DNA of 64,000 nucleotides, from the NCBI GenBank assembly GCA_000729835.1, contig JFHB01000012.1, positions 186,001 to 250,000 of the forward strand, given 5' to 3'. The notes beneath the pieces are model-generated. The model did no database searches. It saw only the letters and a program-made list of their open reading frames with translations, and was not told the origin of the DNA. The translations under genes and the position numbers were made by a program. Each line of letters begins with the position of its first letter. The stretch's first letter is position 1. Below are positions 1-11,389 of the stretch, in pieces. The stretch comes from Atkinsonella hypoxylon. Lineage: Eukaryota > Ascomycota > Sordariomycetes > Hypocreales > Clavicipitaceae.

Positions 1-69
1 AGGGGAAGAGAGGGGGGCTTTTCCCTCATTTGCAGTTCTGGTCCACAATCTCCAAGCTGACCATTGAAG

Positions 70-150
70 TGACTACAAGGACGACGGCACAAATGTCCTC
101 CTCGACGCCAACGAAAATGCCTACGGCCCGTCCATACACCCCTCCGACGT

Positions 151-181
<31 letters not shown>

Positions 182-1231
182 TCCTCCCTCGCGGGCCTCG
201 CCCTCGACCCCCTCGGCTTGCACCGCTACCCAGATCCTCACCAGTACGACCTGAAGCAACTCCTCTGCAACCTGCGCAACACCCACGCCCACACTTCCAA
301 GATCATCACCCCAGCCAACCTCTTCGTCGGCGTCGGCTCCGACGAGGCCATCGACGCCCTCCTCCGCTGCTTCTGCGTCCCCGGCCTAGATCGCATCCTC
401 ACATGTCCGCCCACATACGGCATGTACGGCGTCTCCGCCCAAGTCAACGACATCTCCCTCGTCAAGATCCCCCTTACCCCGGCCCCGGCCTTCGCCCTCG
501 ACGTCCCCGCCATCACGGCCGCCCTCTCGCAAGATCCATCCATTAAGCTCGCCTACTTCTGCTCCCCCGGCAACCCCACGGGCTCCCTGCTCTCCAAGTC
601 AGATATCCAGCAGATTCTCAATCACCCGACCTGGAACGGCGTCGTGGTCCTCGACGAAGCATACGTTGATTTCGCGCCCCAGGATGCCTCCCTTGCCGAG
701 CTGGTATCCGAGTATCCCAACCTGGTCGTCATGCAGACCCTCTCCAAGGCATTCGGCATGGCAGGCATTCGTCTCGGCGCAGCCTTCACGTCCCCAGCCA
801 TAGCTCAGCTGCTCAACAACGTCAAGGCACCGTATAACATCGCCAGCCCCACGAGCGCACTGGCACAGTATGCCCTCCGCGAAAAAGGTCTAGCCACCAT
901 GAGAGATCATTGCGCCAAGATTGCGGCGCAGCGCGAGCGACTCCAGAGGGATCTCCCGGGGACTGAAGGCGTGGGGAGACTGCGCGGCGGCACGGCAAGC
1001 AATTTCCTTTTGTACGAGATGCTCAACTCGGACGGTCAGCCTGATAACACGATCGCACTGGCCGTATACAAGAGACTCGCGGAGCAAAAGGGCGTCGTCG
1101 TCCGATTCAGGGGCGAGGAGCACGGGTGCACGGGCTGTTTACGCATAACGGTCGGCACGGAAGAGGAGGTGACGCGGTTCTTGGACTCGCTGCGCAAGAC
1201 GCTTGCTGAAGTAAGGGGTTTGTCAAGGTAG
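70..1231 (+). CDS. HIS5: Histidinol-phosphate aminotransferase, 3' part (first exon lies before the window)
   Basis: PLP enzyme of histidine biosynthesis that transaminates imidazole-acetol phosphate to L-histidinol phosphate. The visible exon starts at 70, after an AAG acceptor: an in-frame TGA at 65-67 rules out an earlier start, and the leading T completes an Asp codon, giving the family sequence DYKDDGTNVLL then DANENAYGP. Further landmarks are HRYPDP, FCSPGNPTG, DEAYVDF, the PLP lysine (codon 746-748) in LSKAFG with the downstream GIRLG, and RITVGT near the C-terminus. About 387 residues are visible; roughly 25 N-terminal residues should be in an upstream exon. Ten Thr codons (152-181) from an ACGACC hexamer repeat form an unusual insert just after the substrate-binding N-terminal motif. 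The gene converges on DCW1. The family call is firm; the acceptor position is inferred. Confidence 0.93.
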
Positions 1232-1744
1232 GGAAGGGGCATCATGCGTATGTAGCTTTTCACTTCTACCTAACATTTGGGAGTGGTAAAGACGTGAGTT
1301 TTTTTTTTTTACCTCGAGTACACACAAAATAGACCCGCCACATACAGATATGTTGTGTTGGCATTACGCAATGATGATCTGATTCGTTGAATTATTTAAT
1401 TAACTCATATATTTACTTGGGAAGAAATAAAGGTATCCAATGTAAATTTCTCAGGTGAACCCGAGACGTGAGGAGCCATATATAACAAATGATGTGTATA
1501 CCAACGCCGTCTTCATCCCAAAAGCAAGCATGCAAAAGTCGTGTGTCGCGTCATGTTTGGACTCAGTGGTCCTCTGTATGGTCGGCTGTATGTATCTCTA
1601 AGGGGTATGATATTTTACAAGGGCAGAAGAGAAATGTAGTATTGGTCGTGTATCTCACCACTGTTCCAGAGCATTCAAATTGTGAGAAATGTCGATGATA
1701 GGAAACTTGATCTTGGTGAAGTTTGAACAGCCCCTGGGAGGCCA
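1232..1744. other. Convergent intergenic region between HIS5 and DCW1
   Basis: Contains the two 3' ends. There is a T run near 1299-1310 and AT-rich sequence around 1390-1440, suitable for 3'-end formation. No gene is seen. Confidence 0.6.
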
Positions 1745-3352
1745 TCAGGCCAAGCTCAAAGCCGCAGCAGCAGAGCCAAGAGCAGCCGTGTACCAAGCCC
1801 AGGTACCCGTAATGCTATGTCGTTTTGCTTCGGACTTCTTAGGCGGGAGGCTGCTAGGTACGCTGGATGGGGTGGCGGTGGAGGACGGCGTCTGAGTAGA
1901 GGACGGCGCAACACTGCTCGTCTCGCTGCTTGCATACGTATCGATGGGTTTGAAAGTGGCATCCGTTACCCGTTTGATCTCGCCGGCCTTGAGGGGAGCA
2001 GGGGAGTCTTGGGCGAGGAGACCTTGAATGGCCTCAAGCGCGCACATGGCACCTCCAAATGTAGCAACACTGTCGAAGCCGCCGACGTACCACTTCATGC
2101 CACATTGGTTACCACTTTGGCCACCGGTGCAACTGGCAGCCACAGCCTTGGCTGTGGGGATCATCAAGCCCTCCACCTTCTTGCGGAGCTGAGGCATGAT
2201 GTGCGCCGTTTGCCACATGAAGCGCGAGAGATAGCCCTTGAACGTGATCATGTCATAGTTGCAATTGTCGGTGGGCTCACACGCAGCTTCCCACATGATG
2301 TTCTTGTCCTTGCCTGTGAAAAAATAGTCACCAGCCTCATCAAGAAGCTTCTCGGTGCGTTGCGCCCATTTGTCGTCTCCAGTTTGCTCAGACATCACTG
2401 CGGCGCCGTAGAGGTAAATACCAGTCGTGTAGGAAAAGGACTTCTTGTTCACGTTTTTGCAGCCAGAATCTATTCCGGCACCATCATAAATGCGATAGGA
2501 TTGACTGTCAATGAAGCCGACATTTGCGCTCCAGTCCCAGATCTTACCAGCCCAGTCAAGATAGGTTTGATTGCCTGTCGCACGAGCCAATCGAGCGGCC
2601 AGTTGGAAGAAGCCACCGTTGCTCACGGAGTTTTTGTACTTCATACCATTAGGGTTACTAGCATAGATTTGCCAGAAAACACCGCCATTGCAATACTTGG
2701 TGTCCCATCGACTCACGAGCTGGTTGAAGACATTGACAGCGATGTCAAGCCAGGAGGGCAGGTTCGAGTTGGGCTGGGGAAAGTTGCGCTCAGCGGCAGA
2801 CAAGGCAGCTGAACCCCAAAAGAACAGATCATCGTTACCTTCTTCGTCGGCGTGTTCAGCCGGCTCGTAGTCCTTGCCAGTTCCGAGGTTGGTGGGTGCG
2901 AGCAAGGCTTGTAGCACAACATCGTTGTAGCTTGGATCGGAGGTGTAATGGTAGTAATCCAGCATGGCACCCCAAAGGGCACCAGCCACCCACCAATAGT
3001 ACGGCTGCTTCACGCTGCCGTAATCCTACAGTAGTACAATGAGTCAAAACTTGTGGAACTCTTCAGTAAATGCGTCATGGGATGGAGCGGCATACCCTCG
3101 ATGTGGGATCGGTGGTGTTACCGGCGTAGTAACTCATAGTCTCATAAGCGAGGGTAGCAGCTACATTCCGAATCGAGGCTGCAGCCGCGGTCAGTGATCA
3201 CTGAAATGAACTGAGCCACGACAAACAATGAGCAAGCAGAACGACCTACTTTGGCTGTCGACATTGATATTCTTGGGGGCGTAGATGCCACCCGTGGCAG
3301 CAGCTGCTATATGCACACCAGCTGCTATAGGGACAATCTTGGTGAACTTCAT
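1745..3352 (-). CDS. GH76 mannan endo-1,6-alpha-mannosidase, GPI-anchored (DCW1/DFG5 family)
   Basis: Cell-surface GH76 enzyme thought to link GPI-anchored glycoproteins to wall glucan. Three exons (minus strand): 3352-3250, 3178-3096 and 3025-1745, total 1467 nt, 488 residues. Exon 1 gives a signal peptide (MKFTKIVPIAAGVHIAAAAT); exon 2 carries the conserved AATLAYETMSYY stretch; exon 3 starts at DYGSVKQPYYWW and continues with GALWGAMLDYYHYT, typical of the family. The ELFFWG-like segment (DDLFFWGSAALSAAE) and ARATGNQTYLDWAGKIW follow. The C-terminus is Ser/Thr/Pro-rich and ends in a hydrophobic tail (WAWYTAALGSAAAALSLA), as expected for a GPI signal. Junction phases are 1 and 0 and all splice sites are GT..AG. 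The sequence does not separate DCW1 from DFG5, so no symbol is given. Confidence 0.93.
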
Positions 3353-4930
3353 GGCTGTGGAGAATGAGGGCGGTCCCAGATAAACACGACACGCTAGAGA
3401 TAAAACCCAATCGAAGAAAACAAAGCCTTGCTATGAAGCTGATGACAGTTGGTCGTAGCTGTGACTGGAGAGTCAAGCCTGATGGCAAGTCGCCTCTTGT
3501 ATTCCTTGACTGAAGTATAACGAAAGAATCTTCAACCAGGAAGACAGGCAGGGTGGTAAATAAAAGAATAGATATGGTGACCAAATGCTTCGTCCAGGCC
3601 CAGCTCGGAGAGGTCCAAGTGAAACTTGAGAAAGCAGACTCTATATGCAAACGCTTGCCTGTATTTTTCAAGGCCAAGCTGCGGAGAAGAGTTGAGCACT
3701 GGGCTCAGGTTGGGTTCCGCAGAATTTCGATTGTCGCTCCTGTGCTGCCTGACGCCTTTGTTCTCCAGGTCCGAATAAAGGTATATAGATAAATGGAAAC
3801 AAGAATCAAATGAAGCCAGACCGGCACCAAGAAGAGGGGAGAAGAGAAGATAGGAGAAATAGGACGCAGGGACATAGGAAATAAGCGACGGAGGGGAACA
3901 GCACAAAGATAGATGTTTAAAAATAATCATGGTGAACAGACAGCGGCCGCAGCAAGGGGGAGGTACATACATGCCTTGAGAACCTTGGAAGGTTGGGAAA
4001 AGGCAAAGGAAGGGTGGAGCCAGCCCAGAGATGCCCGATGGCGTCGTTGAAAAGGTTGTTGTGTGTGGGAGTTTAAAAAAGAAATGGGGACATCTGGATG
4101 CAAAACAAAAACAGGCTTGGATCCAGGATTCCACAGGCTCGGCCGTCTTTACTCTAACTGTCAACATTATCGTTGCGGCCGCTGACGGTGCCAGGAGTGG
4201 ATACGAACTGTGTCCAAGACTGCGACTCTGTGAACCGGCTACTTCTTCGACCATGATGGAATCTTGTCTCGAGGGCTTTCATCCGCGTGGTCATGGACTG
4301 GGTACCATTTCCTGTGCTGCACGCGGTAGGACAGGCACGGAGTAATACTGACGTAACCAGGGAAAGGGCAGGTATTTTGACCAGGTTGTGGGCCTTGGTC
4401 GTGTTGGTTGTATCCTGGACCTGGACTTTCCACCACCAAAGCACATGCCCCTAGGTATCCAGGTACTTGGCATCGTTCGTGTACGAATTACGCCGCATGC
4501 GCTGAATGCAGACAAGCGTGGAAGCTTGATGACCTTGTCCATCGGGCACAATAATGCACTGGAGCTTTCATATATCGCACTGGACCTAACCAAAACCGGA
4601 AGGGTCCCTGCACACCTATTTTGGGGACGGAAGTACCTCCGGTGTTTCTTTCCAAGCCACTTGGCTGTTTTTCCATTATGCAGTACAAGTTGTATGTAGA
4701 TTTGTGTAGGGCGGCTACTTTATACCGTTTCCCCTGCACTTTGTACAAAGTTGGCTAAGCCACTCAAAATACAGTGGGCTGTACGGAATATAGCGGTTTA
4801 ATCTGGTGAGATAACTACTCGCACAGGTAGGTAGTTAGTGCTGTTTTTTCTCCGGTTAACAAAATGCGCCACCTTGAAAGTTAATTGGTGACCTGATTGT
4901 CGCCCACTACACTCCACCTAGGGATAGAGC

Positions 4931-4979
4931 ACGGGGCACGGGGCACGGGGCACGGGGCACGGGGCACGGGGCACGGGGC
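4931..4979. repeat. Tandem repeat, unit ACGGGGC x7
   Basis: Seven perfect head-to-tail copies of a 7-base unit, followed directly by a partial copy. It lies in the gene-poor gap upstream of DCW1, and each copy carries a run of four G, so the G-rich strand could fold. Confidence 0.97.
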
Positions 4980-5234
4980 ACATAGGGCGACGAATCACTC
5001 AGCAGATGCGACTAGCCAGCCAAGGAACCAGTCAAGGAGTTTCGTCCCATCTTGTATCTCTCGGGTGGCCGTGCGGGCATGCGTCATGCTGTCAGATTCT
5101 TTTCACTCGGCGCATTTCCATCCCAACTGAGGGCAGTGGATCCAATCCTTCAGCAGCTAATTCTATCTAATTCTAGTATCAATTCTTGTATAAAATATAA
5201 CATACTCCGTAGTAAATAGTAAACAATTACATCA

Positions 5235-5475
5235 TTACTTATAACACTGTAGAGGCACTTCGCCGGTGGCGAACCGCTCCTTTAGGCCTTTAACGAGCTT
5301 TCGAATTGAGGCCCTGTCGATCCCCTTCTCTTTGCATTCCTTCTTTATTTGCTCGTACACCTTCAGGTACGCTGTGCGATTGACTGTGTTCACAATCTAG
5401 CAACGGAGCGCATCTTCTTTAGCAGTAAGCTCCTCGTAGATCATGTCCTTAGTATAGTGAGCTTGCTGGCTGAGA
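5235..5475 (-). pseudogene. Decayed C-terminal coding fragment, family unknown
   Basis: One minus-strand frame reads as protein-like sequence: YTKDMIYEELTAKEDALRC, then an internal TAG, then IVNTVNRTAYLKVYEQIKK, ECKEKGIDRASIRKLVKGL and KERFATGEV, ending at TAA (5235-5237). The charged helical composition on both sides of the stop suggests a once-continuous protein; the TAG could come from CAG by a C-to-T change. The upstream boundary is unclear. The ORF running on toward 5900 in the same frame does not look like natural protein. I do not recognise the family; a transposon or a dead accessory gene are both possible. Confidence 0.4.
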
Positions 5476-8300
5476 GCTATAACGTCACAGAGAGAAAAAA
5501 ATAGATTACAATGTAACCCCTGTATGATTTTGCAGAGACACAAGCCCCATTTTATATAGCTGGCAGGTTCCCCTCTGTGATTTATGGTCCAAAGCATTAA
5601 ATTACCCCCATATAGATTAGCTCCGCATCTTTGTCTCCAACTGAAAAAAGGGAAGTAAGAGTGGAACAAGCCTAGGTCGGCCTCAGCCATCAGCATCGGC
5701 CAACAACTGCCCGGGAGGCTGGCTCCACCACCATCGGCTTGCAGAGAGCCCATTCCCCGATCTTTCACGGAGCGAATCAATGGCGCCATCGAATTGGCAC
5801 AACCACATTTCCATCCCAGCGCTAATTGATGTTGGCGTCTACTAGAGGTAGCTAGCTCAGCCAAGGGCTTACAATTCAGCTTCGAATCTGAAATGTGCAA
5901 ACGGGGATCGTGGTGTCAGATTCCAAGAATGAAAAAGAACAGGAGGCTCACGCTCCCAAAAAATACGCCGAACGCCCCCATCATTGTCCCTCACCCACAC
6001 GAGATACCGCCGACAGCAAATCGTTGTATCTTTGAGTTTCAAAACGTATGTATGTACTGAAAATAGCGCACGGCCAAATGCCGGTTGTCCTTTATTCCTT
6101 GGGCCAGCTAAGGAAGGGGCCCTGGATTCAGAAACCTTGGAACCACACAAGCTGGACGTGCGCCCGACTCTAAAATACAATCATGTCAGGTCACAATCCA
6201 TTGGCTGTTTAGCGAGAGAGCCTTGACATCTCGTGTTCAATGTGGGCTGGCGCGGTGCCACGGTGAGGGATTCTGCAATAGTCCAGGCCAGTTGCGCCAG
6301 GGAGGAAGCCTTTTTTTGTGCCGTTCTGCTGGAATTTGGGAAACCGTGTGTGTCCATTTATGGGCGTTTGCCTTGCCTGACCTTAGGATTCACCAAGGGG
6401 GACAGATGTTCGGCCAATGAAATCCCGTCGTGAATTTCTTCCGACTTCCCCTCCAGGCATGCCTGGCCAGCCAAAGATGGTGTATGTGGTTTCGTTCGCC
6501 GTCTTATTCTATTCATCATACCAGATCAGTCTCCAACCGGGGCCATGTCCGTCTTGCCTTAATGACAAGCCATCGACGTAAGGCATACCGCGGAAATAAT
6601 GCTGCCCCTCAAAGCGGACCATTGATCTTCGCTATACTGCGGTAGGAAGATGGGCGCAGCGTCCTCGTCGGCGTTGCATATGCTCGCTGATAGGAGCAGA
6701 AGAAGAGCCAGTGGCCGAGCGAGAGCTCTTTGCAATAGAAGCATCGTAGCGGGAAACCGCCCTTTTCTTGCCCATGATCTCTCCCTCTCACTGCGTAATC
6801 GGTGTCAGCGCCAGGTCGAAGATCGGAGGACGAGCTGAAGATTCTGGGCGCATTGAGAATACAAGTTTTGTCCTCTGTGACCTGACACGTGCGCAAGAAT
6901 CGTGAGAGGGAGAGGGCGGGAGAAGGGCATCCAAATGTCAGATAGGCGATGGGGGACGTGAAATGCATTTCTTATATCTGGATATGGGCTAGTTAGTCTC
7001 GTCGCTGCCCTAATAAGCATGCAGGTCTGGGGCGGCACGTGGGAAGGCGACGGAGCCGCTCCAATGGCAGCCTTGTCGGGCGGCATTGCGGTCAGTTGCT
7101 GAGGCCATATTTCTGCCGCCGAGTCTTTTTGGAAAGAAGAAAAGAGAAAGAGTGAAGGGGGAAAAAAGAAAAAAAGGAAAAAAAAAAATCACGCAGTCAT
7201 CTCGTCCTCAATTCCATCGTTATTGAAATAGCAATCCCTAAGATCGAGGGCGAGAAGAGAGAATGCACATTCTCAATAATTAGCCATTGGTGTCCAGGCA
7301 AACACTCGATGCATTGACGAGACCAAGTGGGTCTAAAAGCGGCATGCCCGTTAGCGTTCAAGATGTGCCTGAGAAACGAGGCAGCCAAGACCTCAGCGAC
7401 GAGATGTTAAGGCAGACTTTTGTACTGTACTGTACGTATTAGCCAAGCAGACCAGTGTATGCACCAACCATTGCAATCCGGTTCGGACCGAGAATGTCTG
7501 TCCACTCAGCATCGCAGACAGGCCAATCAACCACCATGCATGCAAGTTTGACCTTAAGCCGTCTCTTTATTCTCTTTATCGTTCATACGCAAAGTACCTA
7601 ACACAGAGACACAGCCGACAACAGAAAACAAATCGTGCAAGACTCGCAACGGGAGCCATCATCGCTTAGCCGACTTGCAGTTCACGAGCTCATCTCCCTT
7701 GAGCACAACTCCCGAGGACAAAAGAGAACATTGACTCGAAGCCACGGCCGCGGAAATTATTGCGCCACAGGAAGACGAACCTCGTGCGCTAACGGCAAAA
7801 ACCCCTAGTTCAATTCATTTGTTTGGCCAAAAGTGGGACATTTGCTCGTATGGATGACCACTTGCTGTGTCGGAGCTTTTTTTTCACCCCTTTGACAGCA
7901 CAGGCTGGTCACTGGCAGCAGCAGGTGGGTGATATTGCTACTTCACCACCGATCAATTTCGAGGGTATACCAGATTTGTCATGTAATCCGAGACCCCTGT
8001 TTACAAGGATTATAGGATAATCGATACGCCTGACAGCATGTCGCGACCAGCTCGCTCCCATGCTGTTAAAGGAAACAACTGCGAATCTACACCGGTCTAG
8101 AATCCTCGGGAGCTGAACTACCTGTAGCAGGAGAGTTTATCTTACAAATCCATTTCATGGCGCTGCCACGCTGAATAAATTCCCATCATGCCCTTCTCTT
8201 CCAATCTTCCATCTCAACTCCCGCTCAGAAAAAAAAAAAAAAAAAAACCCCATAGTAATCTTTGATTCCCATCGTCAACCTCAGCAATAACCCCGTCGGC

Positions 8301-8994
8301 ATGGCTCGCCCAGTCCTCATACTAGCCGCCCTAGCTGGCGCCGCTCTCGCCGCCGAATCCACCATCAAGCTGCTCCTCCTCGGCGACAACTTCTCCCAAG
8401 TCGGCTCCGTCGTCAATGTCAATGCCAAGGCCACCACAGTCGCCATCGCCTGTGCCAACCAGGCCCCCGAAAGCTGTGGTCTTCCTCCCGGTGGTGCCAC
8501 GGTCACACAGGGCCCAAGCACATGGCAACTCGAGTACTCGCTCGCTGCCGAAACTGGCTCTACTTACCTGTACGGGTTGTTCCCAGCTTCATTCCCGCCG
8601 ACTGATTGCTGCTTTTGCTGACGCTTGAGAAAAAAACTGGGTGAACAGCACCGAAAGTGTAAACTGCGACCTGGACCCTGCCAAAGACATGGCCCGATGC
8701 ACCGTTGCCGACGCGGTCACAGCGACCACCATCACGGGCTATTCAGAGGCCATGAGGGACGTCAAGATTACGGCCGGGGCAGAGAAGCTGACGGCTGCGG
8801 GCGCGACTGTATCTGCTACGAATGGCGGCAGTGCTGCTGCTGCTGCTCCCACTGCGAGCGGCTCTTCCGGACGGACGGGAACGAGCGCTACGGCAACGTC
8901 TTCCAAGGGCACAAACGCTGCTGGGCCGATTGTGACACAGAATGCTGTCTTGGCAGGAGTTGCTGCGGTGGTTGGTGGTGTGCTAGCTTTATAG
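8301..8994 (+). CDS. Small Ser/Thr/Ala-rich GPI-anchored cell-wall protein
   Basis: Secreted, probably GPI-anchored surface protein of unknown function, 204 residues. Two exons, 8301-8569 and 8649-8994 (phase 2); the intron has a CTGAC branch site and a CAG acceptor. ATG at 8301 opens a clear signal peptide (MARPVLILAALAGAALA, cleavage before AESTIK). The mature N-terminal domain of about 115 residues contains four cysteines (CANQAPESC, VNCDL, ARCTV), which probably pair. It is followed by a low-complexity Ala/Ser/Thr/Gly linker and a hydrophobic tail (NAVLAGVAAVVGGVLAL) typical of a GPI signal. A run of 19 A lies about 50 bases before the start. It resembles many fungal GPI wall proteins annotated only as hypothetical, so no enzymatic role is proposed. 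Confidence 0.88.
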
Positions 8995-9477
8995 GAAGTT
9001 TGGATGCCCGAGTTCGGATTCGGTCGCTGTTTGCGTATAATATTTGAATAAAATTGTTTAATATTACCTAACTCCAATAGTCTTATAGGCAATAGTAATG
9101 ATGTTTGCGGCACAGGGTGCCCGACGATGTAATACTTGTTTGTCAGTCCTTCATGATGGTAAAAGAGGGGTTTTCTGAAATTTGGGACTTTGACACGAAA
9201 TTGCCATTAATTGAAGGGGGAGACTATTCTACCTCCACCCTTGGACGTTTCGCTAGTCGCAATTTATCCAGTAATGAATGACTGCATGCCGCTATGCACA
9301 ACAAAATTTCAAATTGGTATCATGAACTCATCCCGCATTATCCATCAGTCGCATTCTCTGAACCATCATCCATCATTTCGGTCGTTTCGCTCTGCGGTTA
9401 AATCGTGGGACTCTCTTCCCTTCCCACGCTAAACCCAACAAATTTTAGCTATTGCGTTTCACATTGCCCAAGCCTGC
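8995..9477. other. Convergent intergenic region
   Basis: 3' flanks of the GPI-anchored protein gene and the SUR7-family gene. AT-rich around 9040-9090. No gene is seen. Confidence 0.6.
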
Positions 9478-10588
9478 TCAGGAGTCAATGTCGCGCTTGA
9501 CGCGGTTCCCGCGGAATCCACGCCTCTTCCTGTCTCTGCGCACCGCACAGAACTGTCCGAACCAGAACAGCGCAACAACACCGAGGAAACCAGTGGCGAT
9601 CCAGACCAAGATGTAGAACTTGGTGCCTGTGGTGGCCGAAAGACCAATCGCATTGCCCGCTTTGTTGAGGGCGTTGACCCCTTTGTTCGCCGAGATGGTG
9701 ACAACCATGCTTCCAATGAGCAGCGACAAGAAACCAAGAGAGGAAATAACAAAATTGAGCAGGACGATTCGGCGTAGATCTGGTTTCCACAGGGCCACGA
9801 GGCTGCCGAGAAATGCCAGGCCGCTCAATCCTGCGCCGATGGCAAAGACAATGAACAAGCCCAGAATAGCGTGGTTGATGTCGTCTATCTTTTCTTGGAT
9901 GCTATCTGGCCAGTTGATGCTGGCGAGGTTGAGCTTGACTGGACCAGCTTTGAGTTCTTTGTCCAAGATCTGGCTCAGATTGAAGCGGTCTGTGAAAAGT
10001 GAGGGAAAAGGTCAGGAACAAATTTTTATACACATGTAAAGTCTCCGCTTGTTGGATAATGATGCTAAACATAAGAGCGACTTACTGCCAGGACTAGACG
10101 AAGTACAGTTGGTGATATTGAGCCCGACGCTTGGAGCTGTGGCGTTTGGCGAGTAGTAACCCTCGCATGAGTCCAGGACATGGAGGGAGTACCATTGTTT
10201 GACACCAATTTTTTTAGCCAACTTGTCGGCGATATCTCCTGTGATTTCGTTCAACTTGTGCTTGGCGTCGTGCTTCTTGTCGTCCAACCAGCCTTGAATA
10301 TCACCCAGGATGCCATCGCCCTTCTTATCGCCGCCCTTGCCGTTGTCGGAGCTTGTGTTCAGGAGATTGTGTCCGATCATGGAGGTGTTGAGCTACGCAG
10401 CGAAGAATCAGCCCTGCCTGGGCAATCCCGAGTTTTGGGGTCGAGGAGATTCCACTCACCCTAACAATAGCGTAGTCTTCCATGAATCCCTGTTTATGAC
10501 CTGCAAATAGTGCCAACATGGATAGCACGAATGCCACCGTGGTCAGCACCACAGGCACTAGTATCACCAACCGGCCGGCTAGCTTCAT
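9478..10588 (-). CDS. SUR7/PalI-family four-transmembrane cortical protein
   Basis: Plasma-membrane protein of the SUR7/PalI (claudin-like) group, linked in fungi to eisosomes or cortical patches and to pH sensing. Three exons (minus): 10588-10460, 10392-10086 and 9989-9478, total 948 nt, 315 residues, phases 0 and 1. Exon 1 encodes the N-terminal membrane segment (RLVILVPVVLTTVAFVLSML). The long external loop holds a charged helical stretch and the motif WYSLHVLDSCEGYY with a second cysteine in ITNCTSS, matching the claudin-like loop. Exon 3 supplies three further membrane segments, starting near AILGLFIVFAIGAGLSG, FVISSLGFLSLLIGSMVV and FYILVWIATGFLGVVAL. The C-terminus is short and basic (RRDRKRRGFRGNRVKRD). 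It converges on the GPI-anchored protein gene. Confidence 0.88.
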
Positions 10589-11365
10589 CTTCGTGATGGC
10601 GTTTTTCAATATTCTTTTCCCTTTCTTTTTTTTTTTTTCTTGAAGCGCAAAAACGATGGCGGTAGTGTAATGTAGATGCGAGGTTTGAGATGCGGTCGAC
10701 GACGGCGCAAAGAGAGCCGCCGGGCATGGAACACGGAAACAAAGCAAGAAGAACACAAAGAGGCAAACAGCACGTAGCCTGTCTCCAGATGGGTCAGAGC
10801 ATCGTTGTGTTCATATATTAGTGCGACCGTCTCAACAAGCGTCACCGCCAGCGAACCAGTGATTTCCACTCACTCACCGGCCCCGGTTCCGTCTGGGCAG
10901 GCATGGCATGCAGCCTGCTTTCGGATGTAGGGTTGTAGGAGAAAAGAGCCTGGCACGTAAAGAAAGAGCTGGACAGACCCGCTCCACACTTTTACTCACT
11001 CCTCTCCCGGTGGGGCCAGTTCCTACCACTAGTGAAGTGGAGCCAACTACATGCGAGTTCACTTCGCATCACTTCGCATAGTAGGTACGTGGATTGGAAA
11101 AAAAAAAAAAGAGAAGACCGCGATCGCAGAGTCAGAAGTGGCGGTGGCCACTAAAGCTGTAGAGGCCTCGGCAAGCAGGCAAGCAGGCAAGACGCCAAAA
11201 GCCCGCAACGACCAAGCGTGGTTGCTATGTGATGTAGCGATTTGCACAAGGCTAGACTACTAGTACTTCTTGGACTACCTGAATATCTTGATCAAGTAGT
11301 TGCCTTAGATTCATGTGTACTCCGCACGTACTGATTATCTAGATGTGGCAAGGTGCATATCTCCC

Positions 11366-11389
11366 TTTTTTTTTTTTTTTTTTTTTTTT
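11366..11389. repeat. Homopolymer of 24 T
   Basis: Uninterrupted T run followed by TATATA, intergenic. Confidence 0.9.

Larger units (their letters stand above)
3353..8300. other. Gene-poor region of 4.9 kb
   Basis: Lies between the divergent starts of DCW1 and the GPI-anchored protein. The first 900 bases are pyrimidine-rich on the minus strand and probably include the DCW1 leader. It also holds the heptamer tandem repeat at 4931-4979, a decayed coding fragment at 5235-5475 and one exact TACTCCGTA motif at 5203-5211. A purine-rich stretch lies at 7135-7190 and a 19-A run at 8229-8247. I see no intact gene. Confidence 0.6.

Noticed and set aside
1817..2812. Plus-strand ORF of 331 codons
   Set aside because: Antisense to the clear DCW1/DFG5 exon; starts without any family features.
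3532..4254. ATG-led minus-strand ORF of 240 codons upstream of DCW1
   Set aside because: Sequence is Pro/Ser/Phe/Cys-rich as expected from translating pyrimidine-rich leader DNA; no domain, and it lies in the DCW1 upstream region.
4931..4979. Possible CRISPR-like or telomeric array
   Set aside because: No spacers, and the unit differs from the fungal telomere repeat TTAGGG; it is a simple minisatellite.
5397..5900. Minus-strand ORF of 167 codons
   Set aside because: Only its last 20 or so codons look like protein; these are kept as part of the relic at 5235-5475. The rest is not convincing.
7480..7500. GGTTCGGACC, resembling a tRNA T-arm
   Set aside because: The five-base stem does not pair and no acceptor or anticodon stem fits around it. 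No other tRNA B-box was convincing in the window.
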